In this document: positions 10,020 to 20,352 of the stretch, piece after piece
Position numbering within the stretch: the stretch's first letter is position 1
Layout: each line of letters begins with the position of its first letter
Position numbers and translations under genes: made by a program
Notes under the pieces: generated by a model
Databases searched by the model: none
What the model was told of the DNA's origin: nothing
Seen by the model: only the letters and a program-made list of their open reading frames with translations
Assembly: GCA_014529615.1 (NCBI GenBank)
Contig: JAABVD010000009.1
Coordinates: 1-35,097 of the forward strand
Reading direction: 5' to 3'
Source: Opitutia bacterium
GTDB taxonomy: Bacteria; Verrucomicrobiota; Verrucomicrobiia; Opitutales; UBA2995
DNA: 35,097 bases

Positions 10020-11819
10020 TTAATTAAACGGCCAGATCATCGGTATGAGGAAAATGCTGCCACTGAAATAGGTCAGGTTCAGAGGCAGGCCGAATTTCAG
10101 GAAATCGCTGAAGCGGTAACCGCCGACCCCGTAGACAAACGTGTTGGTCTGGTAACCGATGGGAGTAGAGAAACTGGCTGAAGAAGCGATGGCGGTGACG
10201 ATGAGGAAGGGTCGGGGATCGACCCCTATGGTGGCGGCAATGCTGATGGACACCGGGGCCAGGAGAGCGGCGGTGGCGTTGTTGGACAATACCTCGGTCA
10301 TGAACGAACACATCAAATACATGACCGCCAACATGACGTAGGGCTGCCACTCCGGGGAAACCAGGTGGCTTACTGCTGCCACGGCATTGTCGGCCAGGAG
10401 GGTCGAAGCTCCGGTTTCCTGCATGGCCAATCCCAGAGCCAGCATTCCGTAGATCAGAAAAATTATGTTCCAACCCACGGCAGAAAATGCTTCCTCGGAA
10501 TTGATGCAACGGGTGACCAGAAGCACCGCCACCCCCATGATAGCCGATGCCACAATGGGGAAGTTGGTGAAGGTGGTTGTCCCCACGATTCCCAGGATAA
10601 CGGCGACCACAATGGGTATTTTATCGCGGCGACTTTTGGAGGCCACATGGGGTTGGTCCAATAAGATTATATCTTCGGATTTTCGCAAGTCTCCAATGGC
10701 CTGATCGGTCCCCATCATCAGCAGGGTATCCCCGAATTCGAGCGGCAGGGTGGCCAATTTATCCCGAACGTTTCTACCCCGGCGGTGCATGGCCAAAATG
10801 ATCATTCGGTATCTTTGGCGGAAATCGATTTACGCCACGGTTTTTGCGGCGATGGATGAACTGGGGCCGATGAAACCTTCCACGATTGAACCCTCCGAGG
10901 CGGCGATTTGTTCGAGACCCTCCCCGATTTCGCCGAGAAAATTCACCCCTTCAATGGAGCGGGCTTCCGCAATACCGTGGGGCTTGCAAGCCAACACGAG
11001 CCGGTCACCCGCCTCGAGGACGATCTCGTTCAGCTTATCGACCATAGTCCTGCCCCCGCGAAGGATTTCCAGGATGCGCACCCCGGGAGTTCTCAGGATT
11101 CCGGAATCCAACACCCCCTTCCCCACCAGGGGCGAGTGCGGATGGATTAAAGCTTCGGTGAAAAATTCCCTGCGCTCTTCCGGCGAGAGGATTTGGGTGA
11201 GGGTCTCCCGAACGGGCAGCCGTCTCCAGGAAAAAACCAGCAGGTAAAGGGATCCCAGGACCAACAAGGGCAGGCCCACCATCCCCAACTCGAACATGCC
11301 CAGTGGGGGTTGTTCATAGGTTTCGGCGATTCCGCTGATGATAATGTTGGTGCTGGTGCCGATCAAGGTGCAGGTTCCACCGAAAATAGAGGCGTAGGAA
11401 AGCGGAATCAGAAGTTTGGAGGCTGGAATATCCATCTTGCGTGCCAAGCTGAGAAGCACGGGCATGAAGATGACCACTACCGGGGTGTTATTGACGAAGG
11501 CGGAAAGAAAGGCCACGAACAGAATGATAATCAGCAGCAATGGGATATATCCCGCTTTGGCCAGACGGTCGAAATAGCCGCTAATCATATCGATCGCTCC
11601 GCATTTTTCCAGGCCGGCGCTGACAATAAACATGGCGCCCACCGTAACCGGCGCGGGATTGGATAATACGGAGAGGGCTCCTTCCACTTGTAGCAGGCCC
11701 AGAACCGGAAGCAGGGCAAATACGGAAATGGCGGTGACCTCAACCGGTACCTTTTCCCAAATGAAACTGGCCAGAGCCAGTCCCAATATTCCGAACACCA
11801 TTGCTATCTCCAGGGTCAT
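10020..11819 (-). pseudogene. SLC13/DASS-type permease with TrkA-C domains, interrupted by an in-frame TAA (10830-10832)
   Basis: ORFs 10830..11819 (N-terminal TMs plus first TrkA-C) and 10020..10805 (rest of second TrkA-C plus C-terminal TMs) are in the same frame, with only ...IAAKTVA*IDFRQRYRMIILAMHR... between them. Confidence 0.8.
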
Positions 11820-11844
11820 GGGGGGCTAGATTGCAGAGTGTTGG

Positions 11845-12777
11845 CTAAAAAATCCAGCGATCAATTGCCAGAATTACAAAGAGCAGGGGCAAATGAACAA
11901 TGGAGGCGGTAAAGAGATTTCGCGCCGGTTTGTTCTTGTCCCTGGCCCGAAAGAATTGCCAGGCCCTCCATCCCATTAATGCCGACACCAGGGTGGATCC
12001 GATGGCGTATATCCAACCGGTTAAGGCGAGAAAAATGGGTAGGACCGTAATGACGATGAGCAACAGGGTGTAGAGGAGGGCGCTCCAACTGATTTTTTTC
12101 GCCCCCCCTTTTTCCAGGGCCAAAACGCGGAATCCACCCTTGCGGTAATCCTCCCGGTAGATCCAGGAGATTGCCATGAAGTGAGGCATTTGCCAGGTGA
12201 ACAACACCCCGAATATAATCCACCCCAGGGCCGAAACCGAGCCCTCTGCCGCCATCCAACCCATTAAGGGTGGAATGGCTCCCGGCAACGCCCCGATTTC
12301 CGTGGCCAAAGGGGTAACTTTTTTTAGCGGAGTGTACAGGGTAATGTAGATGAGCATGGTGGCCAGGGCCAATAGGCCGACGACGGGGTGTGTCCCCAAA
12401 CAAAGCACAGCCACACCCCCGGTGGAAAAAATCAGGCCCATCCACAATGCCGTAGGCATACCGATCGCGCCCCGGGGCAGGGGCCGGTTCCGGGTGCGCA
12501 TCATCTGGTTGTCTTCGTCCCGTTCCCACCACTGATTCAGGATGGCGGAACCGGCCGCAGTTAAAGTTGTGCCCGCCACCAGACTCAGAAAAACGGCAAT
12601 GTCCTGGGGGGTGCGGGCCGCAAAATATCCCAGCAGGGCAGTGATGATCGACATCGTGCTCAGCTTGGGCTTGGTCAGTTCGACATATTCCATCCAGCGC
12701 GACTTTGCCGCCCCCGATTCGGATACCAGGGGTGACGATGGTTTGATGTGCACGGAATTGGTTTCTGCCTGGCTCAT
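11845..12777 (-). CDS. ctaB: protoheme IX farnesyltransferase (heme O synthase)
   Basis: ELTKPKLSTMSIITALLGYFA, NQWWERDEDNQMMRTRNRPLPRG, multiple TM segments. Confidence 0.94.
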   Translation of the reverse strand: MSQAETNSVHIKPSSPLVSESGAAKSRWMEYVELTKPKLSTMSIITALLGYFAARTPQDIAVFLSLVAGTTLTAAGSAILNQWWERDEDNQMMRTRNRPLPRGAIGMPTALWMGLIFSTGGVAVLCLGTHPVVGLLALATMLIYITLYTPLKKVTPLATEIGALPGAIPPLMGWMAAEGSVSALGWIIFGVLFTWQMPHFMAISWIYREDYRKGGFRVLALEKGGAKKISWSALLYTLLLIVITVLPIFLALTGWIYAIGSTLVSALMGWRAWQFFRARDKNKPARNLFTASIVHLPLLFVILAIDRWIF

Positions 12778-13778
12778 GCGGATGGTTTATCCAAGGAAGC
12801 TTCCCCCATGCCCAGCCCGGCGGGAGCACGAGAGGCCGCTTCGGCTCGAACAGGTTGCGAAGGTTGAAACTGAAAGAATGTTATGATCCATGAGGTAGCC
12901 AGAAAAAATGCCCCGATCAGGACGTGGGCCGTAGTGATGACGGGATTTCGGATGGTCCATATGATGTAGGCTCCAAGGACAACCTGACAGGCCAGAAGAG
13001 CCAGACCAACCCCTCCCAGAAGGCGGATTCGCCCGTCCATTTTCCTGTGCAGGATCAGCGGGATGGCCCAAACCAGATAAACGGCAAATATGATCAGCGC
13101 CATCAATCGGTGAGCAAAGTGAAGGACGACCCCGAAATTCCAATTCTGGGGAAAAATACCGCCCTCCGGGGTGAGGGGAAAGGTGGGAATGGCCAAACCG
13201 GCCCCGATGTGGCGCATGACGGCTCCGATAATGAGCTGAACGAAAATCAGCCCGCAAACGATGAGACCCCCGGTTTTGAGCCTATGGTTTGCCCGGGCCG
13301 GGAACCCGTGCCCATCCCTGAACCACCAGGAGGATTGAGCGGCTGCAATGGAAGCGATCAGGCAAACAAAGGTTTGGGCCAGGCAGCCGTGGATTATGGC
13401 GAATTGCAGGCTGTTAAACAAGATGCGCATACCGCCCACCAAACCCTGCAGTATAACCAGGGCCAGAGCCGCGAGGGCCAGATGACGCACCCATGCCCTA
13501 TCTTCTCTGAGCCAGATCCACACCGTTAGAACCATGATCAGGAGTCCTATGAGGGCGCCGAGCAGTCGGTGACTGTGCTCGGCCAGCATGGCCCGGTCTT
13601 GCAGCCAACCTTCGGGGTTGAGGGAACCATCGGACAGCGGCCAATCCGGAAACACCATCCCGGCCCCGATCGAGGTGGTAAACCCACCGGCAAAGAGCAG
13701 AAAGGTCATGACAAAAAGCACCACCAGGCTGAACCATGCCAGCTTGGGCTTGTAGTGGGCTGTTCTCCTCCTTTTCAA
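12774..13778 (-). CDS. ctaA: heme A synthase (COX15/CtaA family)
   Basis: FAGGFTTSIGAGMVFPDWPLSDG, EHSHRLLGALIGLL, VVLHFAHRLMALI; overlaps the ctaB start. Confidence 0.92.
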   Translation of the reverse strand: MKRRRTAHYKPKLAWFSLVVLFVMTFLLFAGGFTTSIGAGMVFPDWPLSDGSLNPEGWLQDRAMLAEHSHRLLGALIGLLIMVLTVWIWLREDRAWVRHLALAALALVILQGLVGGMRILFNSLQFAIIHGCLAQTFVCLIASIAAAQSSWWFRDGHGFPARANHRLKTGGLIVCGLIFVQLIIGAVMRHIGAGLAIPTFPLTPEGGIFPQNWNFGVVLHFAHRLMALIIFAVYLVWAIPLILHRKMDGRIRLLGGVGLALLACQVVLGAYIIWTIRNPVITTAHVLIGAFFLATSWIITFFQFQPSQPVRAEAASRAPAGLGMGEASLDKPSA

Positions 13779-13828
13779 AGCGGGTCCGGGACAGGAAAAT
13801 TTTGGCTAAACAGATAGGCGTTGCCCAA

Positions 13829-13884
13829 ATGGGGTCAAATGTTGATTTTTTTGCTTAAGCAGAAAAATCAACATTTGACCCCAT
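13829..13884. repeat. 56-bp near-perfect palindrome (REP-like hairpin)
   Basis: ATGGGGTCAAATGTTGATTTTT-T-TGCTTAAGCA-G-AAAAATCAACATTTGACCCCAT; only one non-Watson-Crick (T/G) position. Confidence 0.9.
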
Positions 13885-13900
13885 CCCGGCAAATTTTCTT

Positions 13901-14446
13901 ATGACTTCCCCGGCACGGCCCAATATTTACCTGGTCGGTTTCATGGGAACCGGAAAATCCATTCTGGGGCGGCTCTTGGCCAGGGAACTGGATTATTCCT
14001 TTGTCGACAGCGATGAACAGATCGAGGAGAGCACCGGTTTGACCATCCCGCAGATATTCCAATCCAGGGGGGAAAAAGCCTTTCGGGACCTGGAGCGCCG
14101 TTTTGTGGAATCAGGTCATCCCGGAGGGCGGTGTGTGGTCTCATGTGGGGGCGGGATGATTCTGCAGCCGGGAATTCTGGAGTCATTGCAGGAAAAGGGG
14201 TTGGTAATTTCCTTATTTGCCTCGCCCGAAACGATTTATGAGCGAACCCGCGGCAACGAGAACCGGCCCTTGCTCGATGTGGAGGATCCCCTGGCCCGTA
14301 TTCGCGAACTCCTGGAGGAACGGTTGCCGGTTTACCGAAAGGCGGGCATTGGTGTGCTGACCGACGGGCGAAACCCAATGGAAATCGTCCATCACATCAA
14401 GCGGATATACCGGGGCGCGAGGCCGGGCCTCAGCCCGCATGATTAG
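13901..14446 (+). CDS. aroK: shikimate kinase
   Basis: VGFMGTGKSILGRLLARELDYSFVDSDEQIE; SCGGGMIL; NRPLL. Confidence 0.93.
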   Translation: MTSPARPNIYLVGFMGTGKSILGRLLARELDYSFVDSDEQIEESTGLTIPQIFQSRGEKAFRDLERRFVESGHPGGRCVVSCGGGMILQPGILESLQEKGLVISLFASPETIYERTRGNENRPLLDVEDPLARIRELLEERLPVYRKAGIGVLTDGRNPMEIVHHIKRIYRGARPGLSPHD

Positions 14447-14468
14447 CCCGGGGATCCCCTGGTCCGGA

Positions 14469-14906
14469 TCACCTTGCATGGCTGGGGTCTGGTCCGGGGA
14501 TGCCATTGCGGAGGGCCGCCTTCATGGTGTTTAGAAACCTTTGGGGAGGTCGGATAGGTTTGGCTGATTTGTCGATAAAAGCGTGTGCGGATGATCCGGT
14601 GGCCAAAAGCGTCTCCCCGCGTCGCACCTCGTATTCGATGTAAAACCGAACTCCGGGCTGTTCCTTGACCATGCAGGCGACAGTGAGGCGGTCATCAAAA
14701 AAGGCGGGGCGGCGATAGCTCACTTTCACCTCGAGGACCGGTATGAAATAGCCCGATGCCTCAAGATCGCGATAAGCCATTCCGATCTGGTCGAGCATTT
14801 CGATACGCGCCTTTTCAAACCAGGTCACGTAATTGGCGTGGTGGGCAAATCCCATGGCATCGGTTTCGCTATAACGTACCCGAATCCTGCTTTCGGTGTG
14901 GATCAT
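14469..14906 (-). CDS. acyl-CoA thioesterase (YbgC/4HBT hot-dog family)
   Basis: RVRYSETDAMGFAHHANYVTWFEKARIEML. Confidence 0.88.
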   Translation of the reverse strand: MIHTESRIRVRYSETDAMGFAHHANYVTWFEKARIEMLDQIGMAYRDLEASGYFIPVLEVKVSYRRPAFFDDRLTVACMVKEQPGVRFYIEYEVRRGETLLATGSSAHAFIDKSAKPIRPPQRFLNTMKAALRNGIPGPDPSHAR

Positions 14907-14934
14907 GTTCCCGTCCGGTAAAATTTTTGGGAGA

Positions 14935-16125
14935 TCATGATTCCATGACCGCGTCTCGCAGGCCGAACAATCGATCGACCGAAGCGCCCCAACTCTTCTG
15001 GTTGACCCATTTCCGGCCAGTTTCTCCCAATTGCCGCCGCAACCGCCGATCGGAAATAAGGGCGGAAAAGGCGTCGGCCAGGGCCTTCCGGTTGCCGGGT
15101 TCTACCAACAGGCCCGTCCGCTTGTCTAGGACCGCCTCGGCCACGCCTCCGACCCGATGCGCCACTATGGGCAACCCGTGAGCGGACGCCTCCAGATAGA
15201 CCAATCCAAAACCTTCTACGCTCTTTTTGTAGTTTATGCTGGTCATGGCGAAGATGTCGGCCCGTTCATAAGCCCACCGGAGCCCATCGTCGTCCAGTTG
15301 GCCCCACATCTTGACCGGAAAATCGCACTTCTCGGCCAGCCGTCGCACCTCTCGCTCATAGGGATCGTGGCGGCTCTCCCCAACGATCCAGCACTCCACC
15401 GTCGCTCTCTCATCCCGGGGAAGGAGGTTCAGCGCCTGCAATATATTATTCTGGCCTTTGCGCGGGTGGAGGCGGCCGACGGTAAGGATGACCACCTTCC
15501 GATGGTCGACCCCTTTGGAGTGGTCGATTCCGACAAATCCTGCAGGCAGGGCGTTGGGGGTGAGCACCGTCTTGTGCTCGGCATCCGGAAACCGGGAAAC
15601 GAGCAAGCGGCGGGTAAAGGTGGATACAACGCCGATGCGTTCCGCCTTCTCAATCAACTTTTTCAGGAGCAGGCGATGGTGCAGTTTTCCGTGGTATTTC
15701 AATATCTCCGAACCGTGAAAGGTGAGGTAGAGTTTTCCGGGTAGGAAGGCTTTAAAGAATTGCAGGTAGAGCATGGCGGAAATCGGACCGGGTTCGGGCA
15801 GGTAAACGGTGGATTGGCGCAGATGCTTTCGCTTGGACATGATTTCCTTGGAGAGGGTAAAGAGGCAGGAAAGATTCTGACTGCCTTTCATGCCCAGCCT
15901 CCGGACCGTAAATGGCCACGGTTTCTCGGAATTATTCCCTCCGCCACCGGGAGCCCAGACTTCAACTTGAAACCCCGACTCGCTACTGGCCAGGGCCATT
16001 TCCTCGGCAAAAGTGGCAATCCCTCCCTTCCGGGGATGAAATTCGTGGGTCAATATCAGAAGGGGAAGCTTGCCATTCTCGTCATTTTGAGGGTAACGCG
16101 GATGCATACTTTCCCAATTTAGCAT
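14935..16125 (-). CDS. glycosyltransferase family 4 protein
   Basis: HPRKGGIATFAEEMA, VGRLHPRKGQNNILQAL, EGFGLVYLEASAHGLPIVAHRVGGVAEAV. Confidence 0.9.
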   Translation of the reverse strand: MLNWESMHPRYPQNDENGKLPLLILTHEFHPRKGGIATFAEEMALASSESGFQVEVWAPGGGGNNSEKPWPFTVRRLGMKGSQNLSCLFTLSKEIMSKRKHLRQSTVYLPEPGPISAMLYLQFFKAFLPGKLYLTFHGSEILKYHGKLHHRLLLKKLIEKAERIGVVSTFTRRLLVSRFPDAEHKTVLTPNALPAGFVGIDHSKGVDHRKVVILTVGRLHPRKGQNNILQALNLLPRDERATVECWIVGESRHDPYEREVRRLAEKCDFPVKMWGQLDDDGLRWAYERADIFAMTSINYKKSVEGFGLVYLEASAHGLPIVAHRVGGVAEAVLDKRTGLLVEPGNRKALADAFSALISDRRLRRQLGETGRKWVNQKSWGASVDRLFGLRDAVMES

Positions 16126-16165
16126 TTACATTTTCCATGAAGCGAAAATAGTTGGCTGTTTACAA

Positions 16166-17038
16166 ATGAATTCTGGGACAGAAATAGACACTGTTGCGGT
16201 TAACCCGCTTACCCTGGAGGAGCGGGCTGATCTTGAAGAAAGTCTGAAGCGATGTAGTGAAGAAACTCGAAACGCCGTGTTTGAATTTCGGGAAACGGGT
16301 CGGGTTGGCCTTCTCCCCGGTATCGTCATCGGGTTGATCGAACGATTTTTGGAACCTGAGGTCCGTCCTCAATTGCGAAGCTCGGACGACTCGATTCGTC
16401 TGGTCGACGATTTGAGGATAGATTCTCTCACCATGATGGAGATCGTCGTCCTGGTGGAAGAGGCCCTGGACATATCGATCGATAACCAGGAGTTGCGCGA
16501 CCTGCGGACTTTGGACGATGTCAGTTGTTTTATCGATGCCAAGACGAAGGGGCTTCCCCTTCCCCAACGGGGGCGGCTATTCGGGATTGAAGCCATCGGC
16601 GCTGCCGTGCCGCACCGTCCCCCATTCCTCTTTTTGAATGAAGCGAGGGTGGAGAAGGACACCGCCATCGGCACTTACACCATTACCGGGGAGGAAGATT
16701 TCCTAGGCGGCCACTTTCCCGGTAATCCGATTATGCCGGCCAGCATCATGCTGGAGGCCCTGGGTCAGTTGGCCGTATTTCATTTGGTGACAACTCAGAA
16801 GAATGGAACGGGCTCGGTAGTCGATTCCAGCAAGGTTTTATTTACCTCGGTCGAGGCGGTCCGTTGCCAACGGATTTGCCTTCCGGGTGAGACCTTGACC
16901 CTCCGTATCAAACTCAAGCATATGCGCCATCCATTGGCCATGTTCGAGGGCAAGATAACGGTCAATGGAGAGAGTGCGGCCTGGGCCGAAGAAATCAGTT
17001 TGACGTTCGATTGGGTGGGTGTCCCGGGCGCTCACTGA
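16166..17038 (+). CDS. ACP domain fused to a FabZ/FabA-like 3-hydroxyacyl-ACP dehydratase
   Basis: N-terminal DDLRIDSLTMMEIVVLVEEALDISI (phosphopantetheine Ser) followed by PHRPPFLFLNEA...GGHFPGNPIMPASIMLEALGQLA (hot-dog dehydratase). Confidence 0.85.
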   Translation: MNSGTEIDTVAVNPLTLEERADLEESLKRCSEETRNAVFEFRETGRVGLLPGIVIGLIERFLEPEVRPQLRSSDDSIRLVDDLRIDSLTMMEIVVLVEEALDISIDNQELRDLRTLDDVSCFIDAKTKGLPLPQRGRLFGIEAIGAAVPHRPPFLFLNEARVEKDTAIGTYTITGEEDFLGGHFPGNPIMPASIMLEALGQLAVFHLVTTQKNGTGSVVDSSKVLFTSVEAVRCQRICLPGETLTLRIKLKHMRHPLAMFEGKITVNGESAAWAEEISLTFDWVGVPGAH

Positions 17039-17112
17039 TTTTGGAAAGGTCAAACAATATGATTGCTTGTCCCTTTGCCCCAAAAGGACAATAAAGCAAG
17101 TTTTGCCCCTAC

Positions 17113-18372
17113 ATGGCGCGCGTATTTATAACAGGCTTGGGTTATATTTGCAGCATCGGGAATGATCAGGAAACTGTGGTGCATAACCTCCGTAACCTGA
17201 AACATGGCATGGCCTTGTTTCCCCCGGTGAACGTTCCGGATTCTCCGGTCAGGGTGGTCGCCCCGGTCAGGGAATTCGAGGTGGATTCCCTGGACCAGGA
17301 GGATTGGACCTATCCCGCCCGCTACAAAATCCGTCGGCAAACCATTCGCAGTTTTTCCCCTCATGTCCTCTACGCCTATTGCTCGTTATTACAGGCCATT
17401 GAGAATGCCGAGCTCAAGGAGGTGGATATCTCCAATAAGGAAACGGGCATTTATACGGCTTCAGGCGGGTCCATTCGCTTTATCTACCACCACCTGCGGC
17501 GAATGGAAAAGCGGGGTGTCATGCGTTGCAATCCCCTAAACATCATTTCCTCCATCGCCGGGACCCTTTCCTTCAATCTCGTCTCTCATTTCAAGATCCA
17601 AGGGGCCTCCACGGGGTTTGCCTCAGCTTGCGCCTCTTCGGGGCATGCCATGGGTTTTGCCTACGACGAGATTCAACGGGGTCGGCAGAAGCGGATGTTC
17701 GTGGTGGGGGCTGAGGATTGTAACTTTGAAAGCGTGGTGCCGTTTTGCGGCATGCGGGCTTTGAGCCTTTCCCTGGTCCCGGACCGGGCCTCGCGGCCCT
17801 TTGACCAAACCAGGGACGGATTTGTTTCCTCGGGCGGAGCAGTTACCGTGGTGCTGGAATCGGAGGAAGAGGTGGAGCGCCGCGGTGTTCCCGTCTATGG
17901 TGAAATGGTGGGTTGGGGACAAGCTTCGGACGGCCACAACGTAGCCATATCGCATCCGGAGGGCCGCGGACTGGAATCGGCCATGTTGCGGGCCTTGGGG
18001 GATGCCGGCATCCAACCCGCTCAGGTTGAGTATATCAACGCTCATGCTCCTTCCACTCCCATCGGCGATCGTTCCGAGGTCCAGGCCATTCGCCGTGTCT
18101 TCAACCCGGGGGAAACCAGGCCCATGATCAGCAGCACCAAGGCCTTGACGGGTCATGGGCTTTCCCTTTCCAGTGTGTTGGAAGCGGCCCTTTGCCTGAG
18201 CGCTCAAAGACAAGGATTCGTGCCTGGGTCCGCCCATATCCAGCAGCTCATGTCGGAAGCAGAGGGTTTGAATATCATTCGCCAAACCGTGAACGCTACA
18301 CCCACCTATATCTTGAGTAACAGTAGTGGTTTTGGAGGCGCCAATACCTCACTTGTTTTCAGGCATGTCTGA
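17113..18372 (+). CDS. beta-ketoacyl-ACP synthase (FabF-like)
   Basis: Cys active site STGFASACASSGHAMG; NAHAPSTPIGD; STKALTGHGLSLSS. Confidence 0.9.
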   Translation: MARVFITGLGYICSIGNDQETVVHNLRNLKHGMALFPPVNVPDSPVRVVAPVREFEVDSLDQEDWTYPARYKIRRQTIRSFSPHVLYAYCSLLQAIENAELKEVDISNKETGIYTASGGSIRFIYHHLRRMEKRGVMRCNPLNIISSIAGTLSFNLVSHFKIQGASTGFASACASSGHAMGFAYDEIQRGRQKRMFVVGAEDCNFESVVPFCGMRALSLSLVPDRASRPFDQTRDGFVSSGGAVTVVLESEEEVERRGVPVYGEMVGWGQASDGHNVAISHPEGRGLESAMLRALGDAGIQPAQVEYINAHAPSTPIGDRSEVQAIRRVFNPGETRPMISSTKALTGHGLSLSSVLEAALCLSAQRQGFVPGSAHIQQLMSEAEGLNIIRQTVNATPTYILSNSSGFGGANTSLVFRHV

Positions 18373-19177
18373 ATTGAGCTCTCGCTACGCCCGGGCGTTG
18401 GTGACGGGGGCTCGTTCCGGGTTGGGGAAGGCCTTCGCCCTCAGGTTGATGGCGGAGGGGATCGAGGTGTGGGGATCTTCCAGAATGCCGGATGCTTTTG
18501 AGAACCTCCCGGGAATTAATCCCGTCCTGGTCGATTTGAACCGGGAGAAGGAGTTATCCAAGTGGTACCAAGACCTGGATAGACGGGCCGGTGGTTTCGA
18601 CCTCCTGGTCAACAATGCCGGATTTGGGGCCTTTGGGAAGTTTGGTGATTTCCGGGATGAGGATATCCAAAGCCAGTTGCGTGTTCTCCTGACCTCCCCC
18701 ATGCAGTTGGCCCTGGGAGCGATAAAGTGCATGAGGGCCCGGAAGCGGGGTTGCATCGTCAACATATCTTCGATGGCGGGAAGTTTGTGGATTCCATTTT
18801 TCAGCAGTTACAACGCGGGCAAAGCCGGATTATCCGCTTTTAGCCAGAGCCTGATGCTGGAGGCCCCCGCGACCCCCCCCTGGATCATCGATTTTTGCCC
18901 GGGAGATTTAGCGACTCCCTTCAATCGATCCACCGTGCGGCGGGGTGAGCCATCGGGAAGGTTGCAAAGGGTCTGGCGTCGGATTGAACAAAATACCGAA
19001 GCTGCCCTTCCTCCGCAACGGGCAGCAGAAGATCTGATGGGCGGGTTGAAGCGGTTTCGGCATTGCACCTTGCACAGTGGATCCTTCTTGCAAAGGATAA
19101 TGGCCCGATTGGGGGCGCGACTTGTCCCGACTGGATGCAAGCGCACGGCTCTCCGTCGCTACTTCGATCTCCATTGA
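18365..19177 (+). CDS. SDR-family oxidoreductase
   Basis: ALVTGARSGLGKAFALRLM, LVNNAGFGAFG, NISSMAGS...YNAGK; ATGTCTGA overlap with the preceding stop. Confidence 0.88.
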   Translation: MSELSSRYARALVTGARSGLGKAFALRLMAEGIEVWGSSRMPDAFENLPGINPVLVDLNREKELSKWYQDLDRRAGGFDLLVNNAGFGAFGKFGDFRDEDIQSQLRVLLTSPMQLALGAIKCMRARKRGCIVNISSMAGSLWIPFFSSYNAGKAGLSAFSQSLMLEAPATPPWIIDFCPGDLATPFNRSTVRRGEPSGRLQRVWRRIEQNTEAALPPQRAAEDLMGGLKRFRHCTLHSGSFLQRIMARLGARLVPTGCKRTALRRYFDLH

Positions 19178-19200
19178 AGGACAATCGTCAATTGAGGATT

Positions 19201-20352
19201 ATGGTATTGACCTCCGCCACGGGTGGGGGGCATGACGCCCGCGCCTCGGCCTTTGCCGCCTGGTGTCGCAAGCTCTACCGGGACGGGGTGGTCCTGAGAA
19301 TCGTTCGGCCCTTGGAAAGCTCCACCCGGATTACCCGTTTTGGCGTGGGACTCTACAATGTTATTCAGAAGTGGGCTCCCCTGTTACACCATCCCTATTG
19401 GTGGTTCGTGGAAGGGCTCGGTTATCTGCAGCGGAACAGGGTGAAATTGGGCAAACAATATTACGAATCACTCCTCAGGGAGTTTGCCCCGCACCTGATT
19501 TTGAGCGTGCATGATTTTCTCAATCGGGGTTATTTTCAAACCGCCAAATCCATTCTGGGCCACCGGGTGAGGTGCTCGACTTACTGTGGCGAATTTTCCG
19601 GTGGATTCGGCTACAGTAGAAATTGGGTGGAGCCAACCGTCGATTTATTCTTTTCCCGAACTTCCATGGCCCAGGACTATGCCGTGCAGATGGGAATCTC
19701 TCCTCAAAAGTGTCGCGTCCGGGGTCATCTCATGCACCCCAAGGTCTACGACCAGATTCTGGACGATGGGGCACGCCGGAATCTTCTGGTCGACCATCTC
19801 GGGCTATCCCCGGGCAAATTTACCCTCTTGCTGGCCGCAAGTGGGATGGGCGCCAACAACCACTTGAGGATTTTGCAAATCCTCAAGCGATACGCCAGTC
19901 GTGTGCAGGCAATTGCGGTATGTGGAAGAGATGGAAATACCGAGGAAAAAATTCTGCAATGGAAGGAGCGAAACCCCGGTTTTCGGGTCCATGTGGAAGG
20001 ATATTCCCAGCGCATGCATCACCTGATTCAGGTCAGCGATGCAGTGGTCGGTCGTGGAGCCACCACTTGTGCGGAGGCTTTGTTTTTTAAGGTTCCCGTC
20101 ATCTTCAACGGCATCGGCGGCCTGATGCCCCAGGAGCGGTTGACCTGCAACTATTTTTGCCGGGCCGGGGCCGCGGTTAGGATGTCCAGCCTCAAGGACC
20201 TCGATGGTCATCTGGGATTGTGGCTCACCCATGAATCTGCCTACGCCCGCCTGCGGGAACGTTGCCGGGAAATTGCCGTGGTGGAAGATCCGACCCTCCT
20301 GATCCGGGAGTTGCATGGCCTGGCCATAGAAGCGATAGAGGAAGGGCCATGA
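19201..20352 (+). CDS. MGDG-synthase/UgtP-like glycosyltransferase
   Basis: MVLTSATGGGHDARASAFAAW..., VVGRGATTCAEALFFKVPVIF; GAGG before ATG 19201. The true start could be slightly upstream. Confidence 0.75.
   Translation: MVLTSATGGGHDARASAFAAWCRKLYRDGVVLRIVRPLESSTRITRFGVGLYNVIQKWAPLLHHPYWWFVEGLGYLQRNRVKLGKQYYESLLREFAPHLILSVHDFLNRGYFQTAKSILGHRVRCSTYCGEFSGGFGYSRNWVEPTVDLFFSRTSMAQDYAVQMGISPQKCRVRGHLMHPKVYDQILDDGARRNLLVDHLGLSPGKFTLLLAASGMGANNHLRILQILKRYASRVQAIAVCGRDGNTEEKILQWKERNPGFRVHVEGYSQRMHHLIQVSDAVVGRGATTCAEALFFKVPVIFNGIGGLMPQERLTCNYFCRAGAAVRMSSLKDLDGHLGLWLTHESAYARLRERCREIAVVEDPTLLIRELHGLAIEAIEEGP

Noticed and set aside
10803-10835. Frameshift in the SLC13-type transporter
   Set aside because: Codon-by-codon reading shows both ORFs are in the same frame; it is a single nonsense codon, reported as such.
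14431-14455. CAGCCCGCATGATTAGCCCGGGG at the aroK stop as another element end
   Set aside because: Only about 8-9 bp resemble the element terminus, with no second end or internal sequence; likely chance.
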